64,000 bases of DNA from JAEZDC01 sp036676415 (GCA_036676415.1 JAKFCX010000015.1:434001-498000); one strand, 5' to 3'; positions 7,847 to 16,861 are shown, counted from the first letter of the stretch. Numbers and translations: made by a program. Notes: generated by a model from the sequence alone, not told the origin.

Positions 7847-8737
7847 TCAGCCATTTTCTGCCGACAGTAATATCTGCCATGCCTCAGTCACTTTTCCGCT
7901 ATCCAATAATTCCTTTGCATAAATGTGTAGTTCCTTTTCCATTTCTGCAGGATTGATAGAATAATATTGAATGATGTTCTTCAGCTTTTCATCTTCAAAA
8001 GAAGGCTCTATAACAGGCATATCATGCACATTGGCTAATTGGCCAAGATTATTTCCGGTGAGAATTGAACTATTTCTTATTCCTTCTGGCAAAGCATCTA
8101 CCCCAATTCCCAGTTTTACATTCGGTTTTTCTACTTTGAATAAGTTCGTCTCATCTACTTTGCAGTACCAGTCACCGCCAAGCCTTGCAATGTGATTGAA
8201 TTTTGTTTGATCGATCATCGTTCCATCGTCATTCAAAATGCTTTCATCAACATGCATTACCAGCACTTCGGCTATTATTAATTGTCCGGCTCCTCCTTCT
8301 TCACCCAAACTTTTAATCTCTTTTACTTTACATTCAAGTTTCACTTTTGCTTCTTTCACCATCGGAGGTTGAACAACAGAAGCTTTTTCTTTGGTAAAAC
8401 CTGCTTTGATAAATTCATCAGTTCCTTTTGGATATTCACAGCTGGCTAAACTCACCTGTTGTACCATATCGTAATCACAGATATTGATGACCACTTCCGG
8501 AACTTCCATTACATTCTGTAATGAATGTTTGGTGGTATTATCTCTTACTCTTCTTGAAGGCGAGAAAATAACAATCGGTGGATTGGAAGAAAACAGGTTA
8601 AAGAAACTAAACGGGCTAAGGTTTACATTTCCTTCCTTATCTATGGTACTGGCAAAACAAATTGGCCTTGGTGCAATAGCATGTTGCAGCCAGGCTTGTT
8701 TTTGAACAGGAGGTAGTTCTTGTATGTGAATTTTCAT
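7847..8737 (-). CDS. Flavin reductase family protein (FMN-binding split barrel)
   Basis: A 296-residue protein whose first 200 residues form a flavin reductase-like domain: RPICFASTIDKEGNVNLSPF and SFFNLFSSNPPIVIFSPS are the family core that holds FMN. These proteins reduce flavin or act as flavoredoxins. A C-terminal extension of about 90 residues has no domain I recognise. The gene follows the fumarylacetoacetase-family gene on the same strand, so a shared role in aromatic or tyrosine catabolism is plausible but inferred. A GxxExxY cassette separates the two and ends three bases before this ATG, so the untranslated leader is entirely cassette sequence. Confidence 0.88.
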   Translation of the reverse strand: MKIHIQELPPVQKQAWLQHAIAPRPICFASTIDKEGNVNLSPFSFFNLFSSNPPIVIFSPSRRVRDNTTKHSLQNVMEVPEVVINICDYDMVQQVSLASCEYPKGTDEFIKAGFTKEKASVVQPPMVKEAKVKLECKVKEIKSLGEEGGAGQLIIAEVLVMHVDESILNDDGTMIDQTKFNHIARLGGDWYCKVDETNLFKVEKPNVKLGIGVDALPEGIRNSSILTGNNLGQLANVHDMPVIEPSFEDEKLKNIIQYYSINPAEMEKELHIYAKELLDSGKVTEAWQILLSAENG

Positions 8738-8740
8738 ATT

Positions 8741-9206
8741 TACCGCAGAGACGCAAAGTACGCAGAGGTTTCGCAGAGTTAAAAATTATTTACTTTTCTT
8801 TTAAAGCCATCTTTCATGAGCTTAACATTGAAGTTAATAAGATAGCCTAGTTTTTTGTCCGCCAGTTTTAAGTATGTGATCAATTGAGCTTCGTGAATTG
8901 GATGCAGATCATCAACAGCTTTGATTTCTAGAATTACCTCATTTTCTACGAGAATATCAATCAAATAAATTTTATCGAGTATTACGCCTTTATAGTTCAT
9001 ATTTATGACTACTCCCTGAGCTGCATAAAGATTTCTTAATTCAAACTCTCTTAGTAAAGCTTTTGTATAAGCAGACTCAAGTAATCCTGGCCCCAATTCT
9101 TTGTGAACTGCGATTGCTGAATCTAAGATGATGGCTCCTAGATTATTTAATTGATCATTGGTCATCTTTCTCTGCGTTTCTTTGTGAGCTCTCTGTCTCT
9201 GCGGTA
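8741..9206. mobile_element. TIR-bounded GxxExxY cassette
   Basis: Perfect 12-bp terminal inverted repeats, TACCGCAGAGAC (8741-8752) and GTCTCTGCGGTA (9195-9206), enclose one small gene. Each end repeats the unit CGCAGAG: three times on the left (8745-8778) and twice on the right (9170-9203). The element ends five bases from the upstream gene's stop and three bases from the downstream gene's start. No target-site duplication is obvious and no transposase is encoded, so movement would depend on another enzyme. A gene-less relative sharing the segment GGTTTCGCAGAG lies at 25005-25106. Confidence 0.7.
8779..9165 (-). CDS. GxxExxY family protein (PD-(D/E)XK nuclease-like)
   Basis: A 128-residue protein of the TIGR04256/PDDEXK_3 type. 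The name-giving motif is GLLESAY, preceded by AVHKELGPG. The nuclease-like signature is DILVENEVILEIKAV, giving D...ExK, with conserved QLITYLK behind it. The true function of the family is unknown; members are typically lone genes in repeat-bounded insertions or rRNA intervening sequences. I chose the ATG at 9165, since the open frame upstream of it runs through the terminal repeat. It is the only gene in the cassette and is co-oriented with both neighbours. Confidence 0.88.
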   Translation of the reverse strand: MTNDQLNNLGAIILDSAIAVHKELGPGLLESAYTKALLREFELRNLYAAQGVVINMNYKGVILDKIYLIDILVENEVILEIKAVDDLHPIHEAQLITYLKLADKKLGYLINFNVKLMKDGFKRKVNNF

Positions 9207-9211
9207 AGCGG

Positions 9212-10222
9212 TTAGTGTGTCTTCTTCTTCGCAAAAAGAGATAAATCACTTTCCTCTCTCACAATCGTATTACTCAATCTTCCCAACCCAGTTATTTCCA
9301 TCTCAACCACATCACCTTCTTTCAACCACTGCTCCTGGTAATTAGCATCATTTAATTTTCCGGTTCCATTCAATTCTAAAAAGCAACCCGTTCCAACAGT
9401 TCCACTTCCGATGACATCACCGGGATGAAGATTAACGCCATAAGATGCTCTTTCAACAATTTCGGCAAATGTCCAATCCATATCACCAAGATTTCCCTGG
9501 CTCACCTGAACACCATTCACCCAGCACTTCATATCAAGATTCCAGCTTTTACCTGTATGACCTTCTTTACAAGGAATTTCATATTGCTCCAATTCATCCA
9601 AGGTTACCAACCATGGACCTATCACGGTTGAAAAGTCTTTTCCTTTTGCAGGTCCAAGATTCAACAGCATTTCTTCCATCTGCAATCTCCTGGCACTCAT
9701 ATCATTCATAATCATCAGGCCACCAATGTAATCATCGGCTTCTTCGGCCGAAATATTTCTTCCAAACCTGCTGATGACGATCGAAGCTTCCAGTTCAAAA
9801 TCCAGTTTCTCAAAATGATCCGGCATACAAAGAATTTCACCAGGACCCTGTATGCTATGATGATTGGTAAAATAGAAGATTGGGTATTGATCAAACTCAG
9901 CAATCATATCTACTTTCCTGTTTCTCCTTGCTGCAGCCACATGCTGGCGGAAAGCATATCCATCCCTGCAACTCGTTGGAAATGGAACAGGTGCTAATAA
10001 ACTAATATTTTCAACCAAAATTCCTCTTTCGGGTCCAATGCTTCCGGCTTTAATTGCCTGGTCACCCCTATAAGCTATATCTATGTAATCATCCCAGTAA
10101 TTCAGGAACATCGTCATGGTGTTGGGTAATTCGGGATGCACCACTTCCATGTTATACAGTCTGTCGTCTACAAGAATGGCCAGTTGTTCATGATCGTTAT
10201 TAATATAAGAAACAAGCTTCAT
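9212..10222 (-). CDS. Fumarylacetoacetate hydrolase family protein
   Basis: A 336-residue member of the FAH superfamily, metal-dependent hydrolases or decarboxylases that cleave C-C bonds in aromatic breakdown, including the last step of tyrosine catabolism. The catalytic domain shows ASIVISRFGRNIS, with the preceding acidic residues (KLDFELE) that bind the metal, and GDVIGSGTVGTGCFLELNG near the end. The substrate cannot be read from the sequence. It is followed by the GxxExxY cassette and the flavin reductase gene, which probably formed a tight gene pair before the insertion. Confidence 0.88.
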   Translation of the reverse strand: MKLVSYINNDHEQLAILVDDRLYNMEVVHPELPNTMTMFLNYWDDYIDIAYRGDQAIKAGSIGPERGILVENISLLAPVPFPTSCRDGYAFRQHVAAARRNRKVDMIAEFDQYPIFYFTNHHSIQGPGEILCMPDHFEKLDFELEASIVISRFGRNISAEEADDYIGGLMIMNDMSARRLQMEEMLLNLGPAKGKDFSTVIGPWLVTLDELEQYEIPCKEGHTGKSWNLDMKCWVNGVQVSQGNLGDMDWTFAEIVERASYGVNLHPGDVIGSGTVGTGCFLELNGTGKLNDANYQEQWLKEGDVVEMEITGLGRLSNTIVREESDLSLFAKKKTH

Positions 10223-10410
10223 CGTTCTGTTTTTTAGAGGCCGAAAATAGACTAAAATGGTGCATCAACACAATCAACCTCTGGTCCTGCTGCTTCTAAA
10301 CCTATGTAAACCAAAAGATTCACCCTGTCTTTTTTCTATTATGGCAGGCATTTTGTTTCTAAATGTTTAACAGAGTAAGGGTTAATTGAACCTCACTGTT
10401 AAGCTGAAGC

Positions 10411-11511
10411 ATGAAGGATACGATCATTAAGCCGGCATTTGCAAAAAACCAGGGAGAGATATTGTTCCAGGAGTTGAAGAAAGAAGTGCATGAAACTGTA
10501 CGAAGCCTTGCTCCACATAAACAATTACAGATCACCCTGAAGGCTATCCTTTTCCCGTTAATGTACTTCTTCACCTATCTCACGGCAATAAAGTTTGGAG
10601 AAAATCCGGCGATATTATTTAGTTGTTATTTTCTTTTGGGTTTAATGCTGGTGCTAAATTTCCTCAACCTGATACATGAAGCAGTACATGGAACGCTATT
10701 CAGGAACAAACGATTGAACAACTGGTACGTTCATTTTTTTGACCTGATGGGGGCCAACAGTTATATCTGGAAGGTTCGTCATACACGTTTTCATCACAAT
10801 TATCCGAATGTAATGGGTTGGGACACTGATTTTGAGCAAAGTCCTATTGCCAGGGTATTTCCTCATGGTCCATTCTCTTCCATGCACAAATACCAGCATA
10901 TTTATCTTCCATTGATCTATCCATTGTATTTGCTGAACTGGTTATTGGTGCGTGATTTTAAAGATTTCTTTAATAAAAAACAGATCGTTTGGAAAGCGGT
11001 AAGCATTCCAAGAATCGAATTCGTAAAACTTTTCATCTTCAAGTCTATATTCATCGGGTACACAGTTGTATTACCAAAATACCTGCTTAACATCAGCTGG
11101 GCTCAGGCCATCAGTGCATTTTTGATCATGGTTTTTACAGCCAGTGTTATTTCGTTAATGGTGCTTTTATCGCCACATGCCAGTACAGAAAGTGAATTTC
11201 CCGTGCCTGACGAAGATGGAAAAATGCCAACCCCATGGTATGTACACCAGTTAACCTGCACTAACGATGTGAAAGAAGATAATTTTTTCACCAGGTTTTT
11301 TATGGGTTGCTTTAATTATCACATTGCTCACCATCTTTTTCCTTCGGTAAATCATGTGTATTACCCCGAGATCACACAAATCATACAGAAGTTTGCAGAG
11401 AAAAATGATCTTCCTTATCGCCAGTTTCCTTTGGTTACTTCTTTAAAAAATCATTACCTGTTGCTAAAGAACAACGCTTTCCACGAGAATATTTTTGAAG
11501 AAACGATGTAA
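10411..11511 (+). CDS. Fatty acid desaturase family protein
   Basis: A 366-residue integral membrane desaturase. Three histidine boxes that bind the di-iron centre are present: HEAVHG (about residue 90), HTRFHHN (about 127) and HIAHHLFP (about 305). Paired hydrophobic segments lie near residues 45-90 and 205-255. It would introduce a double bond into an acyl chain or hydroxylate a lipid; regiospecificity cannot be inferred. It is followed by a dispersed repeat copy before asnB. Confidence 0.9.
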   Translation: MKDTIIKPAFAKNQGEILFQELKKEVHETVRSLAPHKQLQITLKAILFPLMYFFTYLTAIKFGENPAILFSCYFLLGLMLVLNFLNLIHEAVHGTLFRNKRLNNWYVHFFDLMGANSYIWKVRHTRFHHNYPNVMGWDTDFEQSPIARVFPHGPFSSMHKYQHIYLPLIYPLYLLNWLLVRDFKDFFNKKQIVWKAVSIPRIEFVKLFIFKSIFIGYTVVLPKYLLNISWAQAISAFLIMVFTASVISLMVLLSPHASTESEFPVPDEDGKMPTPWYVHQLTCTNDVKEDNFFTRFFMGCFNYHIAHHLFPSVNHVYYPEITQIIQKFAEKNDLPYRQFPLVTSLKNHYLLLKNNAFHENIFEETM

Positions 11512-11537
11512 CAGGGTGCAGTGCTACTATTGAGCAT

Positions 11538-11559
11538 CGTTGTGTCACTCTCTTGTACG
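11538..11559 (+). repeat. Dispersed intergenic repeat, GTG type (copy 2)
   Basis: CGTTGTGTCACTCTCTTGTACG, preceded by TACTATTGAGCAT, which copies 4 and 7 also have in part. Core GTG-T-CAC. It lies between the desaturase and asnB. Copy 3, after the last gene of the asnB run, is its inverted partner with a perfect 14-base complementary stretch. Confidence 0.75.
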
Positions 11560-11629
11560 TTTTTATCTTCATTCGGCAAGCATCTTCCTTTATTTGGAAT
11601 TTGCTATTTCAAATTTGATATTTACACCT

Positions 11630-13474
11630 ATGTGTGGCATTGCAGGAATTATATCAGCTTATCAAGACAAGTTCAACAAAAGCGATGTAGAAAAGATGAG
11701 TGCCTGTTTGTCTCATCGTGGTCCTGACGGAACTTCTCTTTGGCAAAATGATGACGCTACTGCAATACTTGGTCACAACAGGCTTGCAATAATTGATCTT
11801 TCAGACGCTGCTTCACAACCTATGCATTACCTGGAACGTTATACAATCGTTCACAACGGAGAAATTTATAATTATAAAGAATTAAGAGAACAACTTGTCT
11901 CTTTTGGTTATGCCTTCAAATCTCAATCAGATACTGAAGTAATTCTTGCCGCCTACGATCATTGGAAAGATAACTGCCTTCAACACTTCGATGGCATGTT
12001 TGCCTTTGCTATATGGGATGCTAAAGAAAGGTCGTTGTTTGCTGCAAGAGATCGTTTTGGTGAAAAGCCATTCTACTTTCATATCGATCATGCCGAAAAA
12101 ACCTTATGGTTTGCTTCTGAACTAAAATCATTCTACACACAGAGTTTCAGTAAGAAAGAATACAACGGAAATCTTTTGTTGCAATATCTTGCTACAGGTG
12201 TCAGCCATAATGCAGATTCGTTGCAGACTTTTCATGTCGACATCATGAAACTTCCTGCCAGGCATTTCCTGAAATTCTCACCTTTTAGCGATAGTGCAAT
12301 CTTAGATATTGAGCCGTATTACGATCTCGATAAATCAAACCGGATCAATATTTCTGCAGCAGAAGCAGTTGAACAATTCCGAAGTTTATTCTATAGTTCT
12401 GTTCACAGACGATTAAGAAGTGATGTTGAGATCGGAACAAGTCTCAGTGGTGGATTAGATAGTTCCTCTATAATTGCTGCAATTCACCAGTTAAACCAAT
12501 CAAATAAGCCGCAGAAGGCATTTACGGCTTCTTTTCCTGGTTTTACAAAAGACGAAACTGCTTATGCTGTTACTGTTGCAAAACAATTCAACCTACAGCA
12601 CTATATCACTTCACCATCTGAGTTCAACCTGGTAAACGATATCGAAAAATTTCTTGCACAGCATGATGAGCCTGTCTCTTCTTCCAGTGTGTATGCACAA
12701 TATAAAGTGTATGAATTGGCAAAACAGCATGGAATAAAAGTGGTGCTTGATGGACAAGGAGCTGATGAAGTGCTAGCCGGCTATTCAAAATATATTCAAT
12801 GGTTTTTGCAGGATCTGTACACAGGTAAGCAGAATAATCAACTTGAACAGGAATCGAAAAACCTTAATTCAATATTCAGTTTCAAGAATAAACTGGCTGC
12901 AAAATTTCCATCCTGGGCTGCCATACAACTTGAACGGAAGTCCTATAAGAAACAAAAAATGCAGCCCGATTTAAACAGGGAATTTATTAAAGAACATATC
13001 AGTCATCGGAGTATTTACAAGCCTATCGTAAAAAATCTGAATGATATTCTCTACGATGATATGTTCAGCGGCAACCTGGAAGAATTATTACGGAATGCTG
13101 ACAGAAATGCAATGGCTCACGGCATTGAAGTAAGACTTCCATTTTTAAGTCATGAACTCGTGGAGTTTGTCTTCAGCTTACCATCATCATTTAAAATGCA
13201 TAACGGCTTTTCAAAGTATCTTTTACGTGAGACTATGAGTGAGGTTCTGCCTGATGAAATTGTCTGGCGGAAAGATAAGATTGGCTTCGAGCCACCACAG
13301 CAACAATGGATGCAAAACAAACAACTGCAGGAAAAAATAACAGAAGCAAAATCAACCCTGGTTAAAGAAAAAATACTTGATAAAAAGACATTGAATAATC
13401 CTGTTCAACCAAAAACTGCTCACGAAGCCGATAATTATGACTGGCGGTATTTAAGTGCTGCCAGCTTGTTCTAA
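11630..13474 (+). CDS. asnB: Asparagine synthase (glutamine-hydrolysing)
   Basis: A 614-residue class II glutamine amidotransferase plus synthetase that makes asparagine from aspartate, ATP and glutamine. Starting at the ATG of MCGIAG puts the catalytic Cys at position 2, exposed after Met removal; the open frame continues upstream through the dispersed repeat but has no family similarity. The N-terminal domain shows RLAIIDLS, HNGEIYNYKE and AARDRFGEKPFYF. The synthetase domain has the PP-loop SLSGGLDSSSI near residue 265. Homologues also act in exopolysaccharide clusters, but none is visible here. It heads a five-gene plus-strand run. Confidence 0.93.
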   Translation: MCGIAGIISAYQDKFNKSDVEKMSACLSHRGPDGTSLWQNDDATAILGHNRLAIIDLSDAASQPMHYLERYTIVHNGEIYNYKELREQLVSFGYAFKSQSDTEVILAAYDHWKDNCLQHFDGMFAFAIWDAKERSLFAARDRFGEKPFYFHIDHAEKTLWFASELKSFYTQSFSKKEYNGNLLLQYLATGVSHNADSLQTFHVDIMKLPARHFLKFSPFSDSAILDIEPYYDLDKSNRINISAAEAVEQFRSLFYSSVHRRLRSDVEIGTSLSGGLDSSSIIAAIHQLNQSNKPQKAFTASFPGFTKDETAYAVTVAKQFNLQHYITSPSEFNLVNDIEKFLAQHDEPVSSSSVYAQYKVYELAKQHGIKVVLDGQGADEVLAGYSKYIQWFLQDLYTGKQNNQLEQESKNLNSIFSFKNKLAAKFPSWAAIQLERKSYKKQKMQPDLNREFIKEHISHRSIYKPIVKNLNDILYDDMFSGNLEELLRNADRNAMAHGIEVRLPFLSHELVEFVFSLPSSFKMHNGFSKYLLRETMSEVLPDEIVWRKDKIGFEPPQQQWMQNKQLQEKITEAKSTLVKEKILDKKTLNNPVQPKTAHEADNYDWRYLSAASLF

Positions 13475-13576
13475 AATCGCATCTTTGCAGTCAATTTATA
13501 ATGGCTCACTGAATTCAATGAAAACGCTGATTTTGTTCCGCGAATTCTGCGTTTTCCGCGAGAAAAAATAAACAAT

Positions 13577-14716
13577 ATGAAACTCGGAACAAAATTCATT
13601 CATGCTGGTGTAGAACCAGATCCTTCCACTGGTGCTATTATGACACCAATCTACCAGACTTCAACTTATGTTCAGGAAGCCCCTGCTAAACATAAAGGGT
13701 ATGAATATGCAAGAAGCCAGAATCCTACAAGAACGGCTTTGGAAAAAGCCTATGCAGAAATTGAGAATGGAAAGTTTGGTTTGGCTTTCAGCAGTGGTGT
13801 TGCAGCTACAGATGCAGTGATCAAATTATTGCAACCAGGTGACGAAGTAATTGCAGCCAATGATATGTACGGTGGAACATATCGTCAATTCAGTAAGATA
13901 TGGGAGAAGTTTGGACTGAAATTTCATTACGTGAATATGGGTGATGCAAATAACATCACGCAATACATCAACAGCAACACAAAACTCATCTGGACCGAAA
14001 CCCCTACTAATCCACTAATGAATATTGTTGATATCGCTGCAATTGCTACAATATCTAAAAAGCATAACATCCTGCTGTGTGTTGACAATACTTTTGCTAC
14101 ACCATATCTGCAAAATCCGCTTGATCTTGGTGCAGACATCGTAATGCACTCCGCTACAAAATATCTTGGTGGTCATAGTGACGTGATTCAAGGTGCTTTG
14201 ATGATGAATGATGCCGACCTGAGAGAGAAATTATACTTTATCCAGAAATCATGTGGAGCAGTACCTGGTCCGATGGATTGCTTCTTAGTATTGCGTGGGA
14301 TAAAAACATTGCATATAAGAATGCAGCGTCATAGTGAGAATGGAGAAAAGATAGCACACTGGCTACGCAATCATCCAAAAGTTGGTAAGGTATACTGGTG
14401 TGGATTTGAAGATCATCCTAATTACGAGATTGCCAAAAAGCAAATGAGAGCTTTTGGAGGTATGATGAGCTTTACTTTGAAGGATGATAGAGTTGATGAA
14501 GCCAAAAGAGTGTTGTCTTCTACTAATTTGTTTGCATTGGCAGAAAGTTTGGGTGGTGTTGAATCGCTGATCAATCATCCTGCAAGCATGACACATGCTT
14601 CTATACCACGGGAAGAAAGAATTAAAAATGGTCTTGGTGATTCACTAATAAGGTTAAGTGTTGGTATTGAAGATGCAGAAGATCTTATAGAGGATTTGAA
14701 GCAAGCCATTGGATAA
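13577..14716 (+). CDS. Cystathionine gamma-synthase (Cys/Met metabolism PLP enzyme)
   Basis: A 379-residue PLP-dependent trans-sulfuration enzyme. The PLP lysine sits in SATKYLGGHSDV. YEYARSQNPTRTALE, SSGVAATDAV and CVDNTFATPYLQNPLDLGAD are typical of cystathionine gamma-synthase; gamma-lyase and O-acetylhomoserine sulfhydrylase belong to the same fold and cannot be excluded. Its TAA overlaps the next ATG (TAATG). The 100 bases upstream contain a degraded CGCAGAA/CCGCG-rich stretch resembling the TIR-type elements. Confidence 0.88.
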   Translation: MKLGTKFIHAGVEPDPSTGAIMTPIYQTSTYVQEAPAKHKGYEYARSQNPTRTALEKAYAEIENGKFGLAFSSGVAATDAVIKLLQPGDEVIAANDMYGGTYRQFSKIWEKFGLKFHYVNMGDANNITQYINSNTKLIWTETPTNPLMNIVDIAAIATISKKHNILLCVDNTFATPYLQNPLDLGADIVMHSATKYLGGHSDVIQGALMMNDADLREKLYFIQKSCGAVPGPMDCFLVLRGIKTLHIRMQRHSENGEKIAHWLRNHPKVGKVYWCGFEDHPNYEIAKKQMRAFGGMMSFTLKDDRVDEAKRVLSSTNLFALAESLGGVESLINHPASMTHASIPREERIKNGLGDSLIRLSVGIEDAEDLIEDLKQAIG

Positions 14717-15477
14717 TGACGAAGAATAAACTCATAGATTTTTTTAATAAGAAGGTTGATCAATATGATCAGCCTTCTTTCATTGAAAATGATCCTGTTT
14801 GTATTCCACACATGTTTAAGAAGAAACAGGATATTGAGATTGCAGGATTCTTTGCAGCGATTTTTGCCTGGGGAAACAGGACGACTATCATTAACAAATC
14901 AAAAGAGTTGATGGGCAGGATGGATAATGATCCATTTAATTTTATTCAAAATCATAGTGAACAGGATTTAAAAAGGCTGCTGGGATTTAAGCATCGAACG
15001 TTCAATGATACCGACCTGTTGTATTTTATTGATTTCTTTCAGCATCATTATTCTAAACATAAGTCTCTTGAAACGGCCTTTTCAATGTATGGAAATTCTG
15101 TGGAACAAATGCTTATCGGGTTTCATCATTATTTTTTCTCGTTGGAACATGTACCATCAAGAACCAAAAAACATATTGCCACCCCTGAACGAAATTCTAC
15201 CTGCAAAAGACTGAACATGTATCTACGTTGGATGGTTCGGCAAAACAGTGCAGTTGATTTTGGAATCTGGAAGAAGATCAAACCTTCACAACTCATTTGT
15301 CCTGTTGATCTTCATGTGGCAAGAGTGGCCAAAAGATTTAATCTTTTGCATCGTAAGCAAAATGACTGGAATACTGCTTTGGAATTAACGGAATACTTAA
15401 GAACTTTAGATGCCCAAGACCCGGTGAAATATGATTTCGCTTTGTTTGGCCTTGGAGTCATTGAGAAATATCAATAA
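14716..15477 (+). CDS. TIGR02757 family protein
   Basis: A 253-residue protein of the conserved TIGR02757 family, common in Bacteroidota and of unknown function. Recognisable parts are FFAAIFAWGNRTTI near residue 50, LKRLLGFKHRTF, a Cys/Arg-rich segment NSTCKRLNMYLRWMVRQ, and CPVDLHVARVAKRFNLL towards the C-terminus. That layout resembles helix-hairpin-helix DNA glycosylases, so a DNA-related role is possible. Its ATG overlaps the stop of the cystathionine synthase gene by one base, implying cotranslation. Confidence 0.85.
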   Translation: MTKNKLIDFFNKKVDQYDQPSFIENDPVCIPHMFKKKQDIEIAGFFAAIFAWGNRTTIINKSKELMGRMDNDPFNFIQNHSEQDLKRLLGFKHRTFNDTDLLYFIDFFQHHYSKHKSLETAFSMYGNSVEQMLIGFHHYFFSLEHVPSRTKKHIATPERNSTCKRLNMYLRWMVRQNSAVDFGIWKKIKPSQLICPVDLHVARVAKRFNLLHRKQNDWNTALELTEYLRTLDAQDPVKYDFALFGLGVIEKYQ

Positions 15478-15485
15478 GAGGTATC

Positions 15486-15932
15486 ATGAAACTAACAGAA
15501 ACAATTGCCCAGCATTTTTACGAAGTGCATTACGGCGGTAACTGGACAGATGCATCTGTTAAAGATGCATTAGACGGAGTAACATGGAAGCAGGCTTCGC
15601 ATAAAATAAGAAACGCTAACACGATTGCCCTGTTGCTATTTCACATGAACTTCTACAATATGGTTGTGTATGATCGGCTTGTTGGGGTAAAAAGACATTT
15701 TGAACATGAAGAAAGTCTGAAAGCTGAGTTGCATAATGAAGAAGACTGGCAACAGTTGCAGGATACATATTTTGCAAACGTTGCTAAGATTCACCAGGCC
15801 ATTTTACAGTTTGATGAATCAAATCTTTTTGAGGAAAAAACAAAGAATACACCATACAAGAACCTGCATGGTTTAATTGAACACATTCATTATCATCTTG
15901 GGCAGATTAATCTTTTGAAAAAACTTGTTTGA
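15486..15932 (+). CDS. DinB-like four-helix protein
   Basis: A 148-residue all-helical protein of the DinB/YfiT superfamily. Metal-ligand histidines fit the pattern: one in LLFHMNFY and others in IEHIHYHLGQINLL near the C-terminus. Members are often thiol-dependent transferases; the substrate is unknown. The gene begins eight bases after TIGR02757 and ends one base before the next ATG, so it is part of the same run. Confidence 0.8.
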   Translation: MKLTETIAQHFYEVHYGGNWTDASVKDALDGVTWKQASHKIRNANTIALLLFHMNFYNMVVYDRLVGVKRHFEHEESLKAELHNEEDWQQLQDTYFANVAKIHQAILQFDESNLFEEKTKNTPYKNLHGLIEHIHYHLGQINLLKKLV

Positions 15933-15933
15933 T

Positions 15934-16182
15934 ATGAAAGGAGTTGTTGAATGGTATGCTGGTTTAACAGGCTATAAAAAATTTCTCGTAAGCTTTATTA
16001 AAAACTCGATTTACTGGGGTTTGATAAAGTTGTTTGTTCTATGGGCAGAAATGGAAGTGTTTGAATGGAAGAAATTCCTGCTACTTGTTACGATCATGGC
16101 TTTAATCTGGACGCTTTTGTATGACATGGCATTTAAAGGCTGGGTAAAGAAAAGCTCAGCAAGGAACCAGACCCTGAAGTGA
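15934..16182 (+). CDS. Small membrane protein, unknown
   Basis: An 82-residue protein with two hydrophobic stretches (about residues 22-36 and 45-62) separated by an acidic turn, and a basic C-terminus (GWVKKSSARNQTLK). I recognise no family. I chose ATG 15934 because it follows the DinB-like stop by one base. The stop codon TGA lies inside copy 3 of the dispersed repeat, so the C-terminal end of the frame is set by the repeat. Confidence 0.65.
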   Translation: MKGVVEWYAGLTGYKKFLVSFIKNSIYWGLIKLFVLWAEMEVFEWKKFLLLVTIMALIWTLLYDMAFKGWVKKSSARNQTLK

Positions 16183-16194
16183 GTGACACAACGA
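16176..16194 (-). repeat. Dispersed intergenic repeat, GTG type (copy 3)
   Basis: GAAGTGAGTGACACAACGA, with flanks CCCT and ATGACGAGAA shared with copies 9 and 13. It overlaps the stop codon of the small membrane protein gene and lies in inverted orientation to copy 2 upstream of asnB. Confidence 0.75.
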
Positions 16195-16273
16195 ATGACG
16201 AGAAAAGCTCTTAAGCCTGCAAATAAAAAAACCGCTGAAAAACTCAACGGTTCAATTAATGTTAATGAAGAAA

Positions 16274-16834
16274 TTATAATGTAATAGGCAAGGATGCTTT
16301 TACATTGTCCCACATCATCACGAGGTTGGCTCCTGTTCCTTTTTCTTCAAAGTACATAGTTAATGCTTCTGCACTTTCTTCTGTTGACTGAACAGGAATA
16401 TCTACTCTTACCAGGTCTTTCTTGGAGTTATAAGTAAAGCTGCCCCATGAAAAATTATCTTTATTAATGATGATGGTCCATTTGTTTTCGTAAGGGATGC
16501 AGTACAAAGTATATCGTCCTTTAGGAACCGCTTTGCCACCTATCTTTACATTCTTAAATATTTCAAGTTCTGTTGCTTCATTTGCACCCAATCTCCAGAG
16601 TTCTCCATATTTTACAATACCACCAAAGATGGTTCTGTTCGTTTTGAATGGACGACTATAAAGCACTCTTGCAACAGGAAGGTCTTTTGCCTTTCCATTC
16701 ATCTTTAAGATGGGATAGTTGGCCGGAAAATAACTTACATCCAATGCAGATTTATCAACGTCAGTCACTTTCTGCTGAGCAGTTGCAGCGAATGATGTGA
16801 GCACAATACTTATTAATAGAAGAATTTGTTTCAT
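16274..16834 (-). CDS. DUF2911 domain-containing secreted protein
   Basis: A 186-residue protein with a Sec signal peptide (MKQILLLISIVLTSFAATAQ, cleavage likely after AQ). The DUF2911 domain is recognised by FGGIVKYGELWRLGANEATE and GKAVPKGRYTLYCIPYENKW. The family is common in Bacteroidota periplasms and of unknown function. The gene is monocistronic in appearance, 28 bases downstream of the AcpH-like gene on the same strand. Confidence 0.88.
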   Translation of the reverse strand: MKQILLLISIVLTSFAATAQQKVTDVDKSALDVSYFPANYPILKMNGKAKDLPVARVLYSRPFKTNRTIFGGIVKYGELWRLGANEATELEIFKNVKIGGKAVPKGRYTLYCIPYENKWTIIINKDNFSWGSFTYNSKKDLVRVDIPVQSTEESAEALTMYFEEKGTGANLVMMWDNVKASLPITL

Positions 16835-16861
16835 GTAGCTAATTTCAGCAAATATAAAATG

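Noticed and set aside
8741..9206. Interpretation of the cassette as an insertion sequence with transposase
   Set aside because: The only gene is a 128-residue GxxExxY protein; there is no transposase and no clear target-site duplication.
11540..11629. A longer N-terminus for asparagine synthase
   Set aside because: It would bury the catalytic Cys that must follow the initiator Met, and it translates a repeat copy.
13498..13570. A further TIR element before the cystathionine synthase gene
   Set aside because: CCGCG and CTGCGTT pieces resemble the TIR elements, but the two ends do not pair well enough to define an element.
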